Source: a virus. Taken from it: 23,915 bases of DNA. The position numbers and the translations under genes are program-made. The stretch spans positions 1 to 23,915 of the IMG/VR virus record IMGVR_UViG_3300013100_000031; one strand, written 5' to 3'. Below, one piece after another: positions 8,118 to 13,861 of the stretch (position 1 is its first letter; each line of letters opens with the position of its first letter). A model generated the notes under the pieces. That model searched no databases. It saw only the letters and a program-made list of their open reading frames with translations, and was not told the origin of the DNA.

Positions 8118-9088
8118 TTAAATGCTCCTTGATCCCAAGCTCTGTTATATTGATTTCCAACACCTGTAAAGAAATCATTAAATTGTATTTGATTTATATT
8201 GTCATAAAACCAATTTGCAATAATATCGTTCTTACAGTCAAATACTTGTGGTATTCCTAGATGTGATAGACATAGATTTAATCTACCTCTGATAAAGGTT
8301 TTCATCTGTTCAGATGTAATACCCTCAATCTCACCCTTTTCAAAGATCATGTCAACTATCTGACACTCATGTTCATATATGGCCCTAGAAGCCTCTACAA
8401 TGCGTTGTACGGCCTTCTCTAGGTCTAGGGTATACCCTTGGTGCTCCTTAAGCCTCTCGTCCCTTAGAGATCGATATAGCCAGCTTCCTGCCACACAATG
8501 AAGATTCTCATCTCTTACAGAGAAATTAATACCTCTTACAACATTAAGAAGCTTATTCTTACCTTTGGTTTGGAAGTGCTTTAAGAAAGCAAAGCTACTA
8601 TATAAGACTGCTCCTTCAATAAGACTAAAGCAGCCTAAACTTACTAAATCATCAGGATCACTAACAAGGCCGTCAATGAACCACATTCTATCTCTAAGAG
8701 TTTCATTATGAATATAATCATTATAGAACTCTTCTGTGTTTAGATTTAATGTTTCATTAAGCTTATTATAAAAAGGAGCATGAACATTAAGCTCAAACAT
8801 GCCAAATACAGCAGCCATTCGCTGAATCTCAGGTCTTGGAAAACTTGTAAGAATCCTGCCAAGCCAATAGTCAGTACCAGCAGCCAGCTCATATAGAGTG
8901 AAAAGCTTAAGTACAGTTGTAACTCCATGTCTCTCTGCCTCTGTCATATTGACAAGCATATCCTGCTTATCCTTATCTACATTAATTTCATTAGCTGTCC
9001 AGAAGATACCCTCTTGTGTTTCAGCAAACTTAATAGCTTCTGGATAATGTGTTACGTAGGATCTTGTAAGTGTTTGCAATCTTGTCAA
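8111..9088 (-). CDS. nrdB: Class I ribonucleotide reductase small subunit (beta)
   Basis: Generates the radical used by NrdA. Candidate metal ligands are E67 (LYELAAG), E99 and H103 (FELNVHAPFY), E158 (LIEGAVLY), and E194 with H197 (RDENLH). Y107, four residues after H103, corresponds to the radical tyrosine position. The first Glu-His pair has spacing i,i+4 instead of the usual ExxH, while the second pair is a normal ExxH. The 325-aa length fits phage NrdB. The start is TTG 9088, overlapping the stop of the previous small gene (TTGA), with AAGGA upstream. The C-terminus (NRAWDQGAFKW) would contact NrdA. Confidence 0.92.
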   Translation of the reverse strand: MTRLQTLTRSYVTHYPEAIKFAETQEGIFWTANEINVDKDKQDMLVNMTEAERHGVTTVLKLFTLYELAAGTDYWLGRILTSFPRPEIQRMAAVFGMFELNVHAPFYNKLNETLNLNTEEFYNDYIHNETLRDRMWFIDGLVSDPDDLVSLGCFSLIEGAVLYSSFAFLKHFQTKGKNKLLNVVRGINFSVRDENLHCVAGSWLYRSLRDERLKEHQGYTLDLEKAVQRIVEASRAIYEHECQIVDMIFEKGEIEGITSEQMKTFIRGRLNLCLSHLGIPQVFDCKNDIIANWFYDNINQIQFNDFFTGVGNQYNRAWDQGAFKW

Positions 9089-9204
9089 AGCTTATCCTTA
9101 TCAATGAATATAGCAACCATTGGAAATAATTTTAAATGTGCTAGTAATGTTATAACACCAGCACTAATGAAGCCAGAAATAATATAACCTAAAAGTCCTT
9201 CCAT
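9085..9204 (-). CDS. Tiny membrane protein, 39 aa
   Basis: Almost the whole product is one hydrophobic segment (LLGYIISGFISAGVITLLAH, residues 4-23, continuing to FPMVAIFI) ending in DKDKL. ATG 9204 shares a base with the upstream stop (TAATG), and the TGA overlaps the nrdB TTG start, so it is coupled on both sides. GGAAGG-like spacing is absent and translation probably relies on coupling. A membrane location is clear from the sequence. The function is unknown. Confidence 0.6.
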   Translation of the reverse strand: MEGLLGYIISGFISAGVITLLAHLKLFPMVAIFIDKDKL

Positions 9205-9341
9205 TATTTCTTCTTCTTGTGTTTAGCAATCTCTATTGCTTGTTCCTGAGCTACAGCTTGTGCTCTAGTTGGATGTGTACCAAGTCTCTTAGTACCAGCC
9301 TTATTGAACAGGACAAACTTATTACCAATTTTCTTAATCAT
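9204..9341 (-). CDS. Small basic protein, 45 aa
   Basis: ATG 9341 has a strong GGAGG ribosome binding site six to seven bases upstream and overlaps the HAD gene stop by 8 nt. The product (MIKKIGNKFVLFNKAGTKRL, then GTHPTRAQAVAQEQAIEIAK, ending KHKKKK) follows a pattern seen in many phage genomes: a short beta hairpin with lysine/glycine turns, then a helix in which the threonine-rich GTHPTRAQA motif leads into an Ala-rich segment. Such proteins are widespread but have no established role. The poly-lysine tail suggests nucleic acid contact, which is inference. Confidence 0.72.
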   Translation of the reverse strand: MIKKIGNKFVLFNKAGTKRLGTHPTRAQAVAQEQAIEIAKHKKKK

Positions 9342-9741
9342 ACTTACCCTCCGCATTTAAATCTCTAAATGTTCTAGGAGCACCTTCCCAATTCTGTGTG
9401 ATAGCTTCTGGCATATCATCAACCCAAACATCCACTTCTATACCTTCTACTTCTCTCATGTATAGACGCTTAGCAATATGTCTAGTTTTGATAACCCTAA
9501 ATTCCTTTTCAATCTCAAAGAAATCTTCTGGATGAACATCAGGCCGTCTGGCAGTAACTACATAAACATCATGCCCTGCTAATGAAAGCAGGGACATGAT
9601 TTCTAGGAAATTATCTACATCACGGCTAATTGTGTTATCGAAGTCGAAAGCAAACACTGTCTTCTTCACTTTATGATCCTTTAGGCCTTGTTGGTATTGT
9701 TTGATTTCTTCTTCTGAAAACTTGCTATTAGCTATGCCCAT
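9334..9741 (-). CDS. HAD-superfamily phosphatase
   Basis: A 135-aa protein with the haloacid dehalogenase motifs in order: FDFDNT (D33 nucleophile, D35, T37), VVTARR (T63) and WVDDMPEA (D108, D109). The small size leaves room for only a minimal cap. Phage HAD proteins of this kind hydrolyse phosphate from nucleotides or from 3'-phosphate DNA ends. Its location between a DnaQ-like exonuclease and the RNR genes favours nucleotide or DNA-end processing, though the substrate is not evident. It starts three bases after the exonuclease stop and its stop overlaps the next gene's ATG. Confidence 0.85.
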   Translation of the reverse strand: MGIANSKFSEEEIKQYQQGLKDHKVKKTVFAFDFDNTISRDVDNFLEIMSLLSLAGHDVYVVTARRPDVHPEDFFEIEKEFRVIKTRHIAKRLYMREVEGIEVDVWVDDMPEAITQNWEGAPRTFRDLNAEGKYD

Positions 9742-9743
9742 AA

Positions 9744-10523
9744 TTATACAGCATTAGTCAAGAGTGACTTAGCTTTCTCCTTGGGGTATTCAGTATAACG
9801 GGTTCTAGACCAACCACCACAATCAGTACATTGGAAACGAGTGTACTTACCAACATTGGTGTAGGCATATCCTCTACGATGTAATCTATCAGAACAACAC
9901 TTAGGACAAACATGTTCATCACTTCCAATATGAACAGCAAGATTAGCATGGTTCCTAATCCAAGGACGCATAGTCTTGTATACATCTCTTACTGAAAGTG
10001 TATCAACAATGTTATATTCCCTCATTTCCTTCCAAGCTTCTTCATCCCCTTGCATACAAGCTAACCAGAGTTCAAAGCCGGGATACTTAGCATGAGTTAG
10101 TTTCTTGTGCTTAGTCTTAAGGACAGTCGTGAGATATTCGAGAGAATTTGATGGGAATCCAAACTCTTTCCGTGCAACAAGACATGTGTCAACTGTTTTG
10201 TAAGGACTCGGGGGTTTAAGACCAGCCACAAGAGCACGTCCATTAATTGTGGGAAGGTCAAACCTGTCAGAGTTCTGACCAATAACCACATCGGCTTCAT
10301 CCAAGAGGGCAAGGAGCTTAGCAGTAATGTCAACATCATCATCTGAACGGTTCTCATGATATATAACTTTGTCATCCGCATCATCATTCCAAATCCATGA
10401 GAAGGACATAATATGTGTGTGTTCTTTGAGTTGTTTAACACCAATATTCTCTTTAAACAAACGCCATACATAACCTAAGTTTGGTGAAGTTTCAATATCT
10501 AAATAACCTATTTTAACTACCAT
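9744..10523 (-). CDS. DnaQ-like 3'-5' exonuclease with C-terminal zinc ribbon
   Basis: RNase H-fold DEDD-type nuclease. Motif I is YLDIETS (D9, E11), motif II is GQNSDRFDLP (D89), and motif III is the YNIVDT segment (D174 with a downstream helix). The last 55 residues add a zinc ribbon (C206, C209 and C232, C235; CPKC and CTDC), which probably aids DNA binding. I place the start at ATG 10523, because AAGGA lies 8 nt upstream and this puts motif I at the N-terminus as in the family. An upstream in-frame start at 10565 would overlap the HNH gene and has no site. It probably degrades host DNA or trims intermediates. Its 5' end overlaps the HNH gene by 11 nt. Confidence 0.88.
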   Translation of the reverse strand: MVVKIGYLDIETSPNLGYVWRLFKENIGVKQLKEHTHIMSFSWIWNDDADDKVIYHENRSDDDVDITAKLLALLDEADVVIGQNSDRFDLPTINGRALVAGLKPPSPYKTVDTCLVARKEFGFPSNSLEYLTTVLKTKHKKLTHAKYPGFELWLACMQGDEEAWKEMREYNIVDTLSVRDVYKTMRPWIRNHANLAVHIGSDEHVCPKCCSDRLHRRGYAYTNVGKYTRFQCTDCGGWSRTRYTEYPKEKAKSLLTNAV

Positions 10524-10947
10524 CAAGTAATTCCTTAATAAAATCACGCAACTCAATAGCTTCATCTAGAGTTTTGCAACTTTTTGGTGAGTGGTATACA
10601 TGATTTCTAGAAAATCTAATAACATAACAACCGTCAATTAATCTAATGTTTTTATGACCTAAGTAATTATCTTTTCTAGTTCTTGTATTAATCATTTGTT
10701 CGGATCTAGTTGACCATTTACAATTATCAGGACTATACCCTAAGGAATTATCTATCCTATCAAGTTCTTTTCCTTTTGGTCTTGGTCCCATATCATTTAT
10801 AAAATTTAAACTAGAATGTAACCATCTATCACAAACTGAAATACCTCTACCTCCATAATGATGGTATGAAATATTCTTAGGGTTATAACATCTTTGTTTC
10901 ATATCTGACCAAACATGCCTTAAATTTTTATGTTGCACTTCTATCAT
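10513..10947 (-). CDS. HNH endonuclease (GGRGI/LDRIDN type)
   Basis: A 144-aa free-standing nuclease with the recognisable phage pattern YGGRGISVCDRW (31-42), NDMGPRPKG (51-59), ELDRIDN (61-67), YSPDNCKWST (71-80) and EQMINTR (83-89). A C-terminal region with beta-strand character (VIRFSRNHVYHS) followed by a helix may be an AP2-like DNA-binding tail. It lies between the DUF5664 gene, which it overlaps by 20 nt, and the DnaQ-like exonuclease, which it overlaps by 11 nt, and it supplies that gene's ribosome binding site. Probably a mobile element that homes into this locus. Its target is not visible. Confidence 0.87.
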   Translation of the reverse strand: MIEVQHKNLRHVWSDMKQRCYNPKNISYHHYGGRGISVCDRWLHSSLNFINDMGPRPKGKELDRIDNSLGYSPDNCKWSTRSEQMINTRTRKDNYLGHKNIRLIDGCYVIRFSRNHVYHSPKSCKTLDEAIELRDFIKELLDGS

Positions 10948-11332
10948 CCATATCTGGCCTAGTATAGAATTGCTGACTGAGAATTAAAGCATTCCATAAA
11001 ATAGCATCTACAGTATTAAATTTAATATTAGTTTCTTTATCTGTACCAATATCAATTTTATTATTATAGTCCTTAATATGACGTAATAAACTGTTAATTA
11101 CTTGTACTTGTGGTAATCCTTTTTTGTAGTTATTACGTGCATATTTTTTACTACCAAGTGCAAAATGATGAGCTAACCCATCAATTGCTTCTGGATTATC
11201 TAAAATATAAGATAACTCTGGCTTACCTTCATTATATCTATCAGCTTGTTCCTTGTCAGGAAACAACACTTCCTCAAGCAGCGATGGTTGTTGATTGGAC
11301 ATTGCGATTAATTGCTGCTCTTGTTTGCTCAT
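10928..11332 (-). CDS. DUF5664 / dGTP-diphosphohydrolase-N-like protein
   Basis: The core reads RYNEGKPELSYILDNPEAID, then LAHHFALGSKKYARNNYKKG, RHIKDY and FNTVDAILWNALIL. This is the conserved pattern of the DUF5664 family, an all-helical protein with a His/Asp-rich centre related to phage nucleotide pyrophosphohydrolases. A role in trimming dNTP pools would fit the neighbouring RNR, HAD phosphatase and exonucleases. The biochemical activity is inferred from the family. I chose ATG 11332 (134 aa). Upstream in-frame methionines would lie deep inside the preceding gene. ATG 11302 is an alternative, and neither has a strong ribosome binding site. Confidence 0.75.
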   Translation of the reverse strand: MSKQEQQLIAMSNQQPSLLEEVLFPDKEQADRYNEGKPELSYILDNPEAIDGLAHHFALGSKKYARNNYKKGLPQVQVINSLLRHIKDYNNKIDIGTDKETNIKFNTVDAILWNALILSQQFYTRPDMDDRSAT

Positions 11333-11513
11333 ATCCGTCACGAGTAATCCTCTGATACATTTCTGAAATTTGATTGCGTTCTGTTTCTGTAAAACTCCCG
11401 GCGTATTTGGTAGCCGCTTTAACACCCTTCTCTTTCATAACATTAAAGATCATTGCACACCGATTCCATGTGCGTAGCTCTGGATTAGTAATGTCTGTAA
11501 ATCTATTAGTCAT
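11274..11513 (-). CDS. Hypothetical protein, 79 aa
   Basis: ATG 11513 follows an AAGGA site by 7 nt and overlaps the upstream HNH stop by 8 nt. The 79-aa product (MTNRFTDITNPELRTWNRCA at the N-terminus, then KGVKAATKYAGSFTETERNQ) is charged and mainly helical, with an Asn/Gln/Ser/Thr C-terminus. It overlaps the DUF5664 gene by 59 nt in another frame. Its C-terminal residues are low-complexity, so the last part may be constrained mainly by the overlapping frame. No family is recognised. Confidence 0.62.
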   Translation of the reverse strand: MTNRFTDITNPELRTWNRCAMIFNVMKEKGVKAATKYAGSFTETERNQISEMYQRITRDGYEQTRAAINRNVQSTTIAA

Positions 11514-11925
11514 TTAGTTTTTCCTTCGCTCGTCTGAGCTTGGCAATCTCAATTTCTTCTTGAGATTTAATCTTATGGCAACTGCCACATAAAAGCTGTA
11601 AGTTATCTAACTCACAGAACATATTTTCTATAGTGCTATCCCATGATACCCAGCCAATTTCTGGGTCAATAATTGGTTTGATGTGATCTACGTATATATT
11701 ATTTACTCGCTTACGTTTATTTTCATCAAACACTGTAGGAGGTACTTCTTGGTCACAACATTCACATTTATATAAGCCCCTAGCTATATTAGCTCTCTTC
11801 TTACAGAGCTGTATAGGAGACCATTTTCTTGTTGCTGATCTAAGTTGATTTTTTATGAAGCTTCTATATTCAGCCTCTGTCCACTTTCCATTACATCTAG
11901 TATTTTCACCACGGGGACGTCCGAT
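11506..11925 (-). CDS. HNH endonuclease (T7-like type) with apparent non-canonical start
   Basis: Reading the frame upstream of a GTG at 11733 reveals the rest of a conserved HNH nuclease: GRPRG, KWTEAEYRSFIKNQLRSAT, RKWSP, CECC (C54, C57), the VDHIKPI core (D80, H81), W95, MFC, and LLCGSCHK (C113, C116, H117). This is the family found in T7-like phages, whose members begin close to an RPRG or WTEAR motif. No ATG, GTG or TTG exists in frame between the upstream stop (11938-11940) and 11733. An AGGAGG at 11932-11937 is followed six bases later by ATC (11923-11925), which would give IGRPRG as the N-terminus. ATT (11926-11928) is another option but is only 3 nt away. Initiation at 11733 would delete half the domain. 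The gene starts inside the 5'-3' exonuclease gene. Confidence 0.75.
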   Translation of the reverse strand: MGRPRGENTRCNGKWTEAEYRSFIKNQLRSATRKWSPIQLCKKRANIARGLYKCECCDQEVPPTVFDENKRKRVNNIYVDHIKPIIDPEIGWVSWDSTIENMFCELDNLQLLCGSCHKIKSQEEIEIAKLRRAKEKLND

Positions 11926-12851
11926 AATATACCTCCTTCAGGCCACCCATAAAATTTTAAACTGCCATCTTCATTAAGTTCTCTAATCATCCAAAGTAAG
12001 TCGGTTTGTTCCCTGAGAGCGTTCTCCCATACTTCTCCAAAGACTTCTTCATACGCCTGTTTAACTGCCTTAAAGCATTCAACTTCTGATCCGCACTCAG
12101 CAAGGAGTTTGTATGCAAACGCTGGCCCTTTTTTTGGCAGTCCCGGAATGTTGTCAACAGTGTCTCCAGTGATAAGTTGTGCATAGAAGAACTTAAGTCC
12201 TGTTCCTCTGAGCTTCTTGGGACTTCCTTGTGATATTTCAAGGTGTCCAAGTTCATCAACAAAGGTTGGTCCAAACTGTTCTTGTTTTCCACATTGCCAT
12301 CCATAGTGCCACCCCGGACACATTCTAAGGTCTTTATCACGACTGCAACAGATTAGTTTTGAACCTAGGGAATATTGCTGTCCAAGTAATCCATCTTGAT
12401 AATCTCTGAATAAGTTAATGCAAATTAGATCATCAGCTTCCATGCCATCAGTAACAATACAATCATACTGACTAAGCATGTATGCTCTTAGATTATGGAA
12501 ATGATAAGGCTTCTCTTGCTTACGATTACCTTTGTAAGGTTTAGTCTTAGCAATATCCTTTCTGAAGTTAGGTTTAAATACCTTAACTTCTTCACCCTCT
12601 CTAATCCTACTTCTATTGATATGATAGAGAAGCTTTTCATCACCAGTTAAATATAATATAGGCTCTTCATCACTATTACACTCAGCAACTATCTCCTTAA
12701 TCTTCTGATCTAGATGTTCAGAAACAGAGTCAAAAGGTTTGATGATTAGATTTTCTCTTTTAGTATCTTCTGGTTCGTAATACTGACCACAGCTAGCTAT
12801 TTCATAGCTGAGCTAAAGAATGTCGGCGTCGATTAAGCATCGAAGTGACAT
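11853..12851 (-). CDS. T7-type 5'-3' exonuclease (FEN-like) with in-frame amber at codon 13
   Basis: ATG 12851, with AAGGAGG eight bases upstream, opens MSLRCLIDADIL, the metal-binding N-terminus of FEN/T7 gp6-like exonucleases. TAG (12813-12815) follows in frame. The same frame then continues unbroken as LSYEIASCGQ and onward for about 320 codons. It carries GDEKLL, KPYKGNRKQEKP, MEADDLI, SRDKDLR and LITGDTVDNIPGLP (the helical DNA-binding turn). All are well conserved, so the downstream part is under selection. No usable start lies between the TAG and 12479, and starting there would lose essential motifs. If a ribosome passes from CTT over TAG to CTC, the product would read IDADIL-SYEIASC, the family's normal spacing. 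Otherwise the gene is broken. Its last 24 codons overlap the next HNH gene. Confidence 0.82.
11932..11937 (-). promoter_or_regulatory. Strong Shine-Dalgarno (AGGAGG) for the HNH gene inside the exonuclease frame
   Basis: A perfect AGGAGG on the - strand, followed by T. It lies within codons for Glu-Gly-Gly of the exonuclease and six bases before the candidate ATC start. Its strength is what makes a rare AUU/AUC start credible. Confidence 0.6.
12790..12815 (-). promoter_or_regulatory. Stem-loop starting at the in-frame amber codon (candidate recoding element)
   Basis: On the - strand the 26 nt beginning with TAG fold as TAGCT, a bulged C, then AGCTAT, loop GAA, ATAGCT, AGCTG: six perfect pairs, one bulge, then four pairs and a terminal U-G. 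The stop codon and the next codon CTC lie in the 5' arm. The preceding codon is CTT, so synonymous Leu codons flank the stop. A hairpin with a stop just after the take-off codon is also a feature of T4 gene 60 bypassing. Confidence 0.5.
12822..12839 (-). repeat. Diverged copy of exonuclease 5' codons (CLIDAD), downstream copy
   Basis: These 18 nt encode C-L-I-D-A-D. They match 12 of 18 bases with 13413-13430 (C-L-I-D-A-E). Apart from the last base, every difference is synonymous. The copies flank the HNH gene. Confidence 0.55.
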
Positions 12852-13436
12852 TCAGTTATCCTCCTTACCAAGTCCAGTTAACCAACCCCAGTTCTTACCC
12901 ATCTTGATCTTATGGATAGTGTGGTTTGTGACACCAAAGAGACAACCTATTTCAAATAGGTCTAACTTAAGTGGCCCTGTTTGCTGCAATAATCTAACAA
13001 TTTCTAACACTTGCTTTTCGGTTAACTTAGATGTTCCAGAGTTTTCACCTCTGAATTTCTTGTTACTGTGCAATGCATTTTGTGATCGTGTACACCATTC
13101 TAAATTATCCACCCAATTATCAGCCTTTTCCTCATTTAAGTGGTTGACTTCTGGACAATTGTTTGGATTAGGAATAAAAGCTTTTGCTACAAGTCTGTGT
13201 ACACTACATAGCTTTCCTACACCATCTTGATACAGCAACACCTGCACGTAACCGATACTATTGGTTTGACGTTTAAGCTCACAACCATTCCTAAACCTAT
13301 AATATGGCATTGGATGACGACCATGCATCAACTCTTTTCTATCAACACTTCGCACTCTTCCGTGAGTGCTTACTTGATACACACCATCATAATCCTCTAT
13401 GTCAGCCCACAACTCAGCGTCAATCAGACATTTCAT
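12852..13436 (-). CDS. NUMOD4-HNH homing endonuclease fused to exonuclease-like first codons
   Basis: A 194-aa nuclease. The NUMOD4 motif (ELWADIEDYDGVYQVSTHGR) lies at 8-27 and the HNH_3 core, VHRLVAKAFIPNP (79-91) followed by EVNHLNEEKADN (96-107) and NLEWCTRSQN (111-120), follows it. A C-terminal HTH (IGCLFGVTNHTIHKIKMGKN) occupies 163-182. NUMOD4 proteins normally begin close to the ELW motif. Here the codons before it spell MKCLIDA, nearly identical to the exonuclease N-terminus MSLRCLIDAD that restarts at 12851. I chose the third of three tandem ATGs (13436), with GAGG six bases upstream. The gene thus uses what was probably the original exonuclease start. It ends with GGAGGATAACTGA, providing the ribosome binding site for the exonuclease. 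Confidence 0.88.
   Translation of the reverse strand: MKCLIDAELWADIEDYDGVYQVSTHGRVRSVDRKELMHGRHPMPYYRFRNGCELKRQTNSIGYVQVLLYQDGVGKLCSVHRLVAKAFIPNPNNCPEVNHLNEEKADNWVDNLEWCTRSQNALHSNKKFRGENSGTSKLTEKQVLEIVRLLQQTGPLKLDLFEIGCLFGVTNHTIHKIKMGKNWGWLTGLGKEDN
13413..13430 (-). repeat. Diverged copy of exonuclease 5' codons (CLIDAE), upstream copy in the HNH gene
   Basis: The partner of 12822-12839. It encodes C-L-I-D-A-E at codons 3-8 of the HNH gene and is probably a remnant of the original 5' end of the exonuclease gene. Confidence 0.55.
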
Positions 13437-13578
13437 CATCATCCTCAATATACGTTGGACATACATCCCCCTCACGAAGCTGCCGAAGGCGCTGTCTATG
13501 CGCCTTGGTTTGTGCTCGTTCTTCTATCTCTTCCTTAGTTGGTTTCGACTTTAAAGTCTGTACTTTCTGCTTGTCCAC
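13420..13578 (-). CDS. Hypothetical charged protein, 52 aa
   Basis: A frame overlapping the 3' end of the 108-aa gene by 44 nt and the HNH start by 17 nt. It fills the only space between them. The product has a basic helical centre (EEIEERAQTKAHRQRLRQLR) and an acidic tail (IEDDDEMSD). The GTG start at 13578 has AAGGA upstream. TTG 13581 is an alternative. If the HNH inserted later, this gene originally overlapped the exonuclease start. The function is unknown. Confidence 0.55.
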   Translation of the reverse strand: MDKQKVQTLKSKPTKEEIEERAQTKAHRQRLRQLREGDVCPTYIEDDDEMSD

Positions 13579-13861
13579 CAAAATCAGCTTCCTTATTTGC
13601 TTCTAGTTTCTTTAGTTCAGTCTTAGTAACCTTCTTCAGGTTGCGAGCATCTACAGTGTAACCACCCTTCTGTACATCATCTTCCTTAATATGGAAATCC
13701 TTTACAGGACAACCAATAAATACAAGCCTAAACTTATAAGGATCAGTCTTACTATCTGGAACAAAACCACTTCCAGCAATAAACATGAAATCACCTTTAT
13801 GAAACCCCCATTCAGCTAATGAATCATTCTTAAGCTTAGCAAACATCCCTACTTCAATCAT
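13535..13861 (-). CDS. Hypothetical protein, 108 aa
   Basis: The start is coupled to the SSB-like gene by TAATG at 13859-13863. The N-terminal two thirds look like a compact beta-rich domain (MIEVGMFAKLKND, WGFHKGDFMFIAGSGFVP, FRLVFIGCPVKDFHI). The C-terminus is a charged, probably disordered tail (KKVTKTELKKLEANKEADFG). No motif is recognised. The position between the SSB and the exonuclease suggests a part in DNA replication or recombination, which is inference from context only. Confidence 0.72.
   Translation of the reverse strand: MIEVGMFAKLKNDSLAEWGFHKGDFMFIAGSGFVPDSKTDPYKFRLVFIGCPVKDFHIKEDDVQKGGYTVDARNLKKVTKTELKKLEANKEADFGGQAESTDFKVETN

Noticed and set aside
10524-10565. A longer N-terminus for the DnaQ-like exonuclease starting at 10565
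   Set aside because: It would lie inside the HNH gene, lacks a ribosome binding site, and puts extra residues before motif I. ATG 10523 has AAGGA at good spacing.
12813-12815. Genome-wide reassignment of TAG to an amino acid
   Set aside because: TAG ends the Rz1 gene (5096-5098) and the holin-like gene (5413-5415) at sensible places, and extending the latter would translate through the terminator.
12820-13230. 136-aa open frame on the + strand opposite the NUMOD4-HNH gene
   Set aside because: It is antisense to a well-recognised nuclease, shows no motif and has no ribosome binding site; it is a shadow frame.
12816-13436. Group I or II intron splitting the exonuclease, with the HNH gene as intron ORF
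   Set aside because: Only about 36 nt lie between the HNH stop and the TAG and none before its start, far too little for a catalytic intron core. The HNH gene also has ordinary ribosome binding signals around it.
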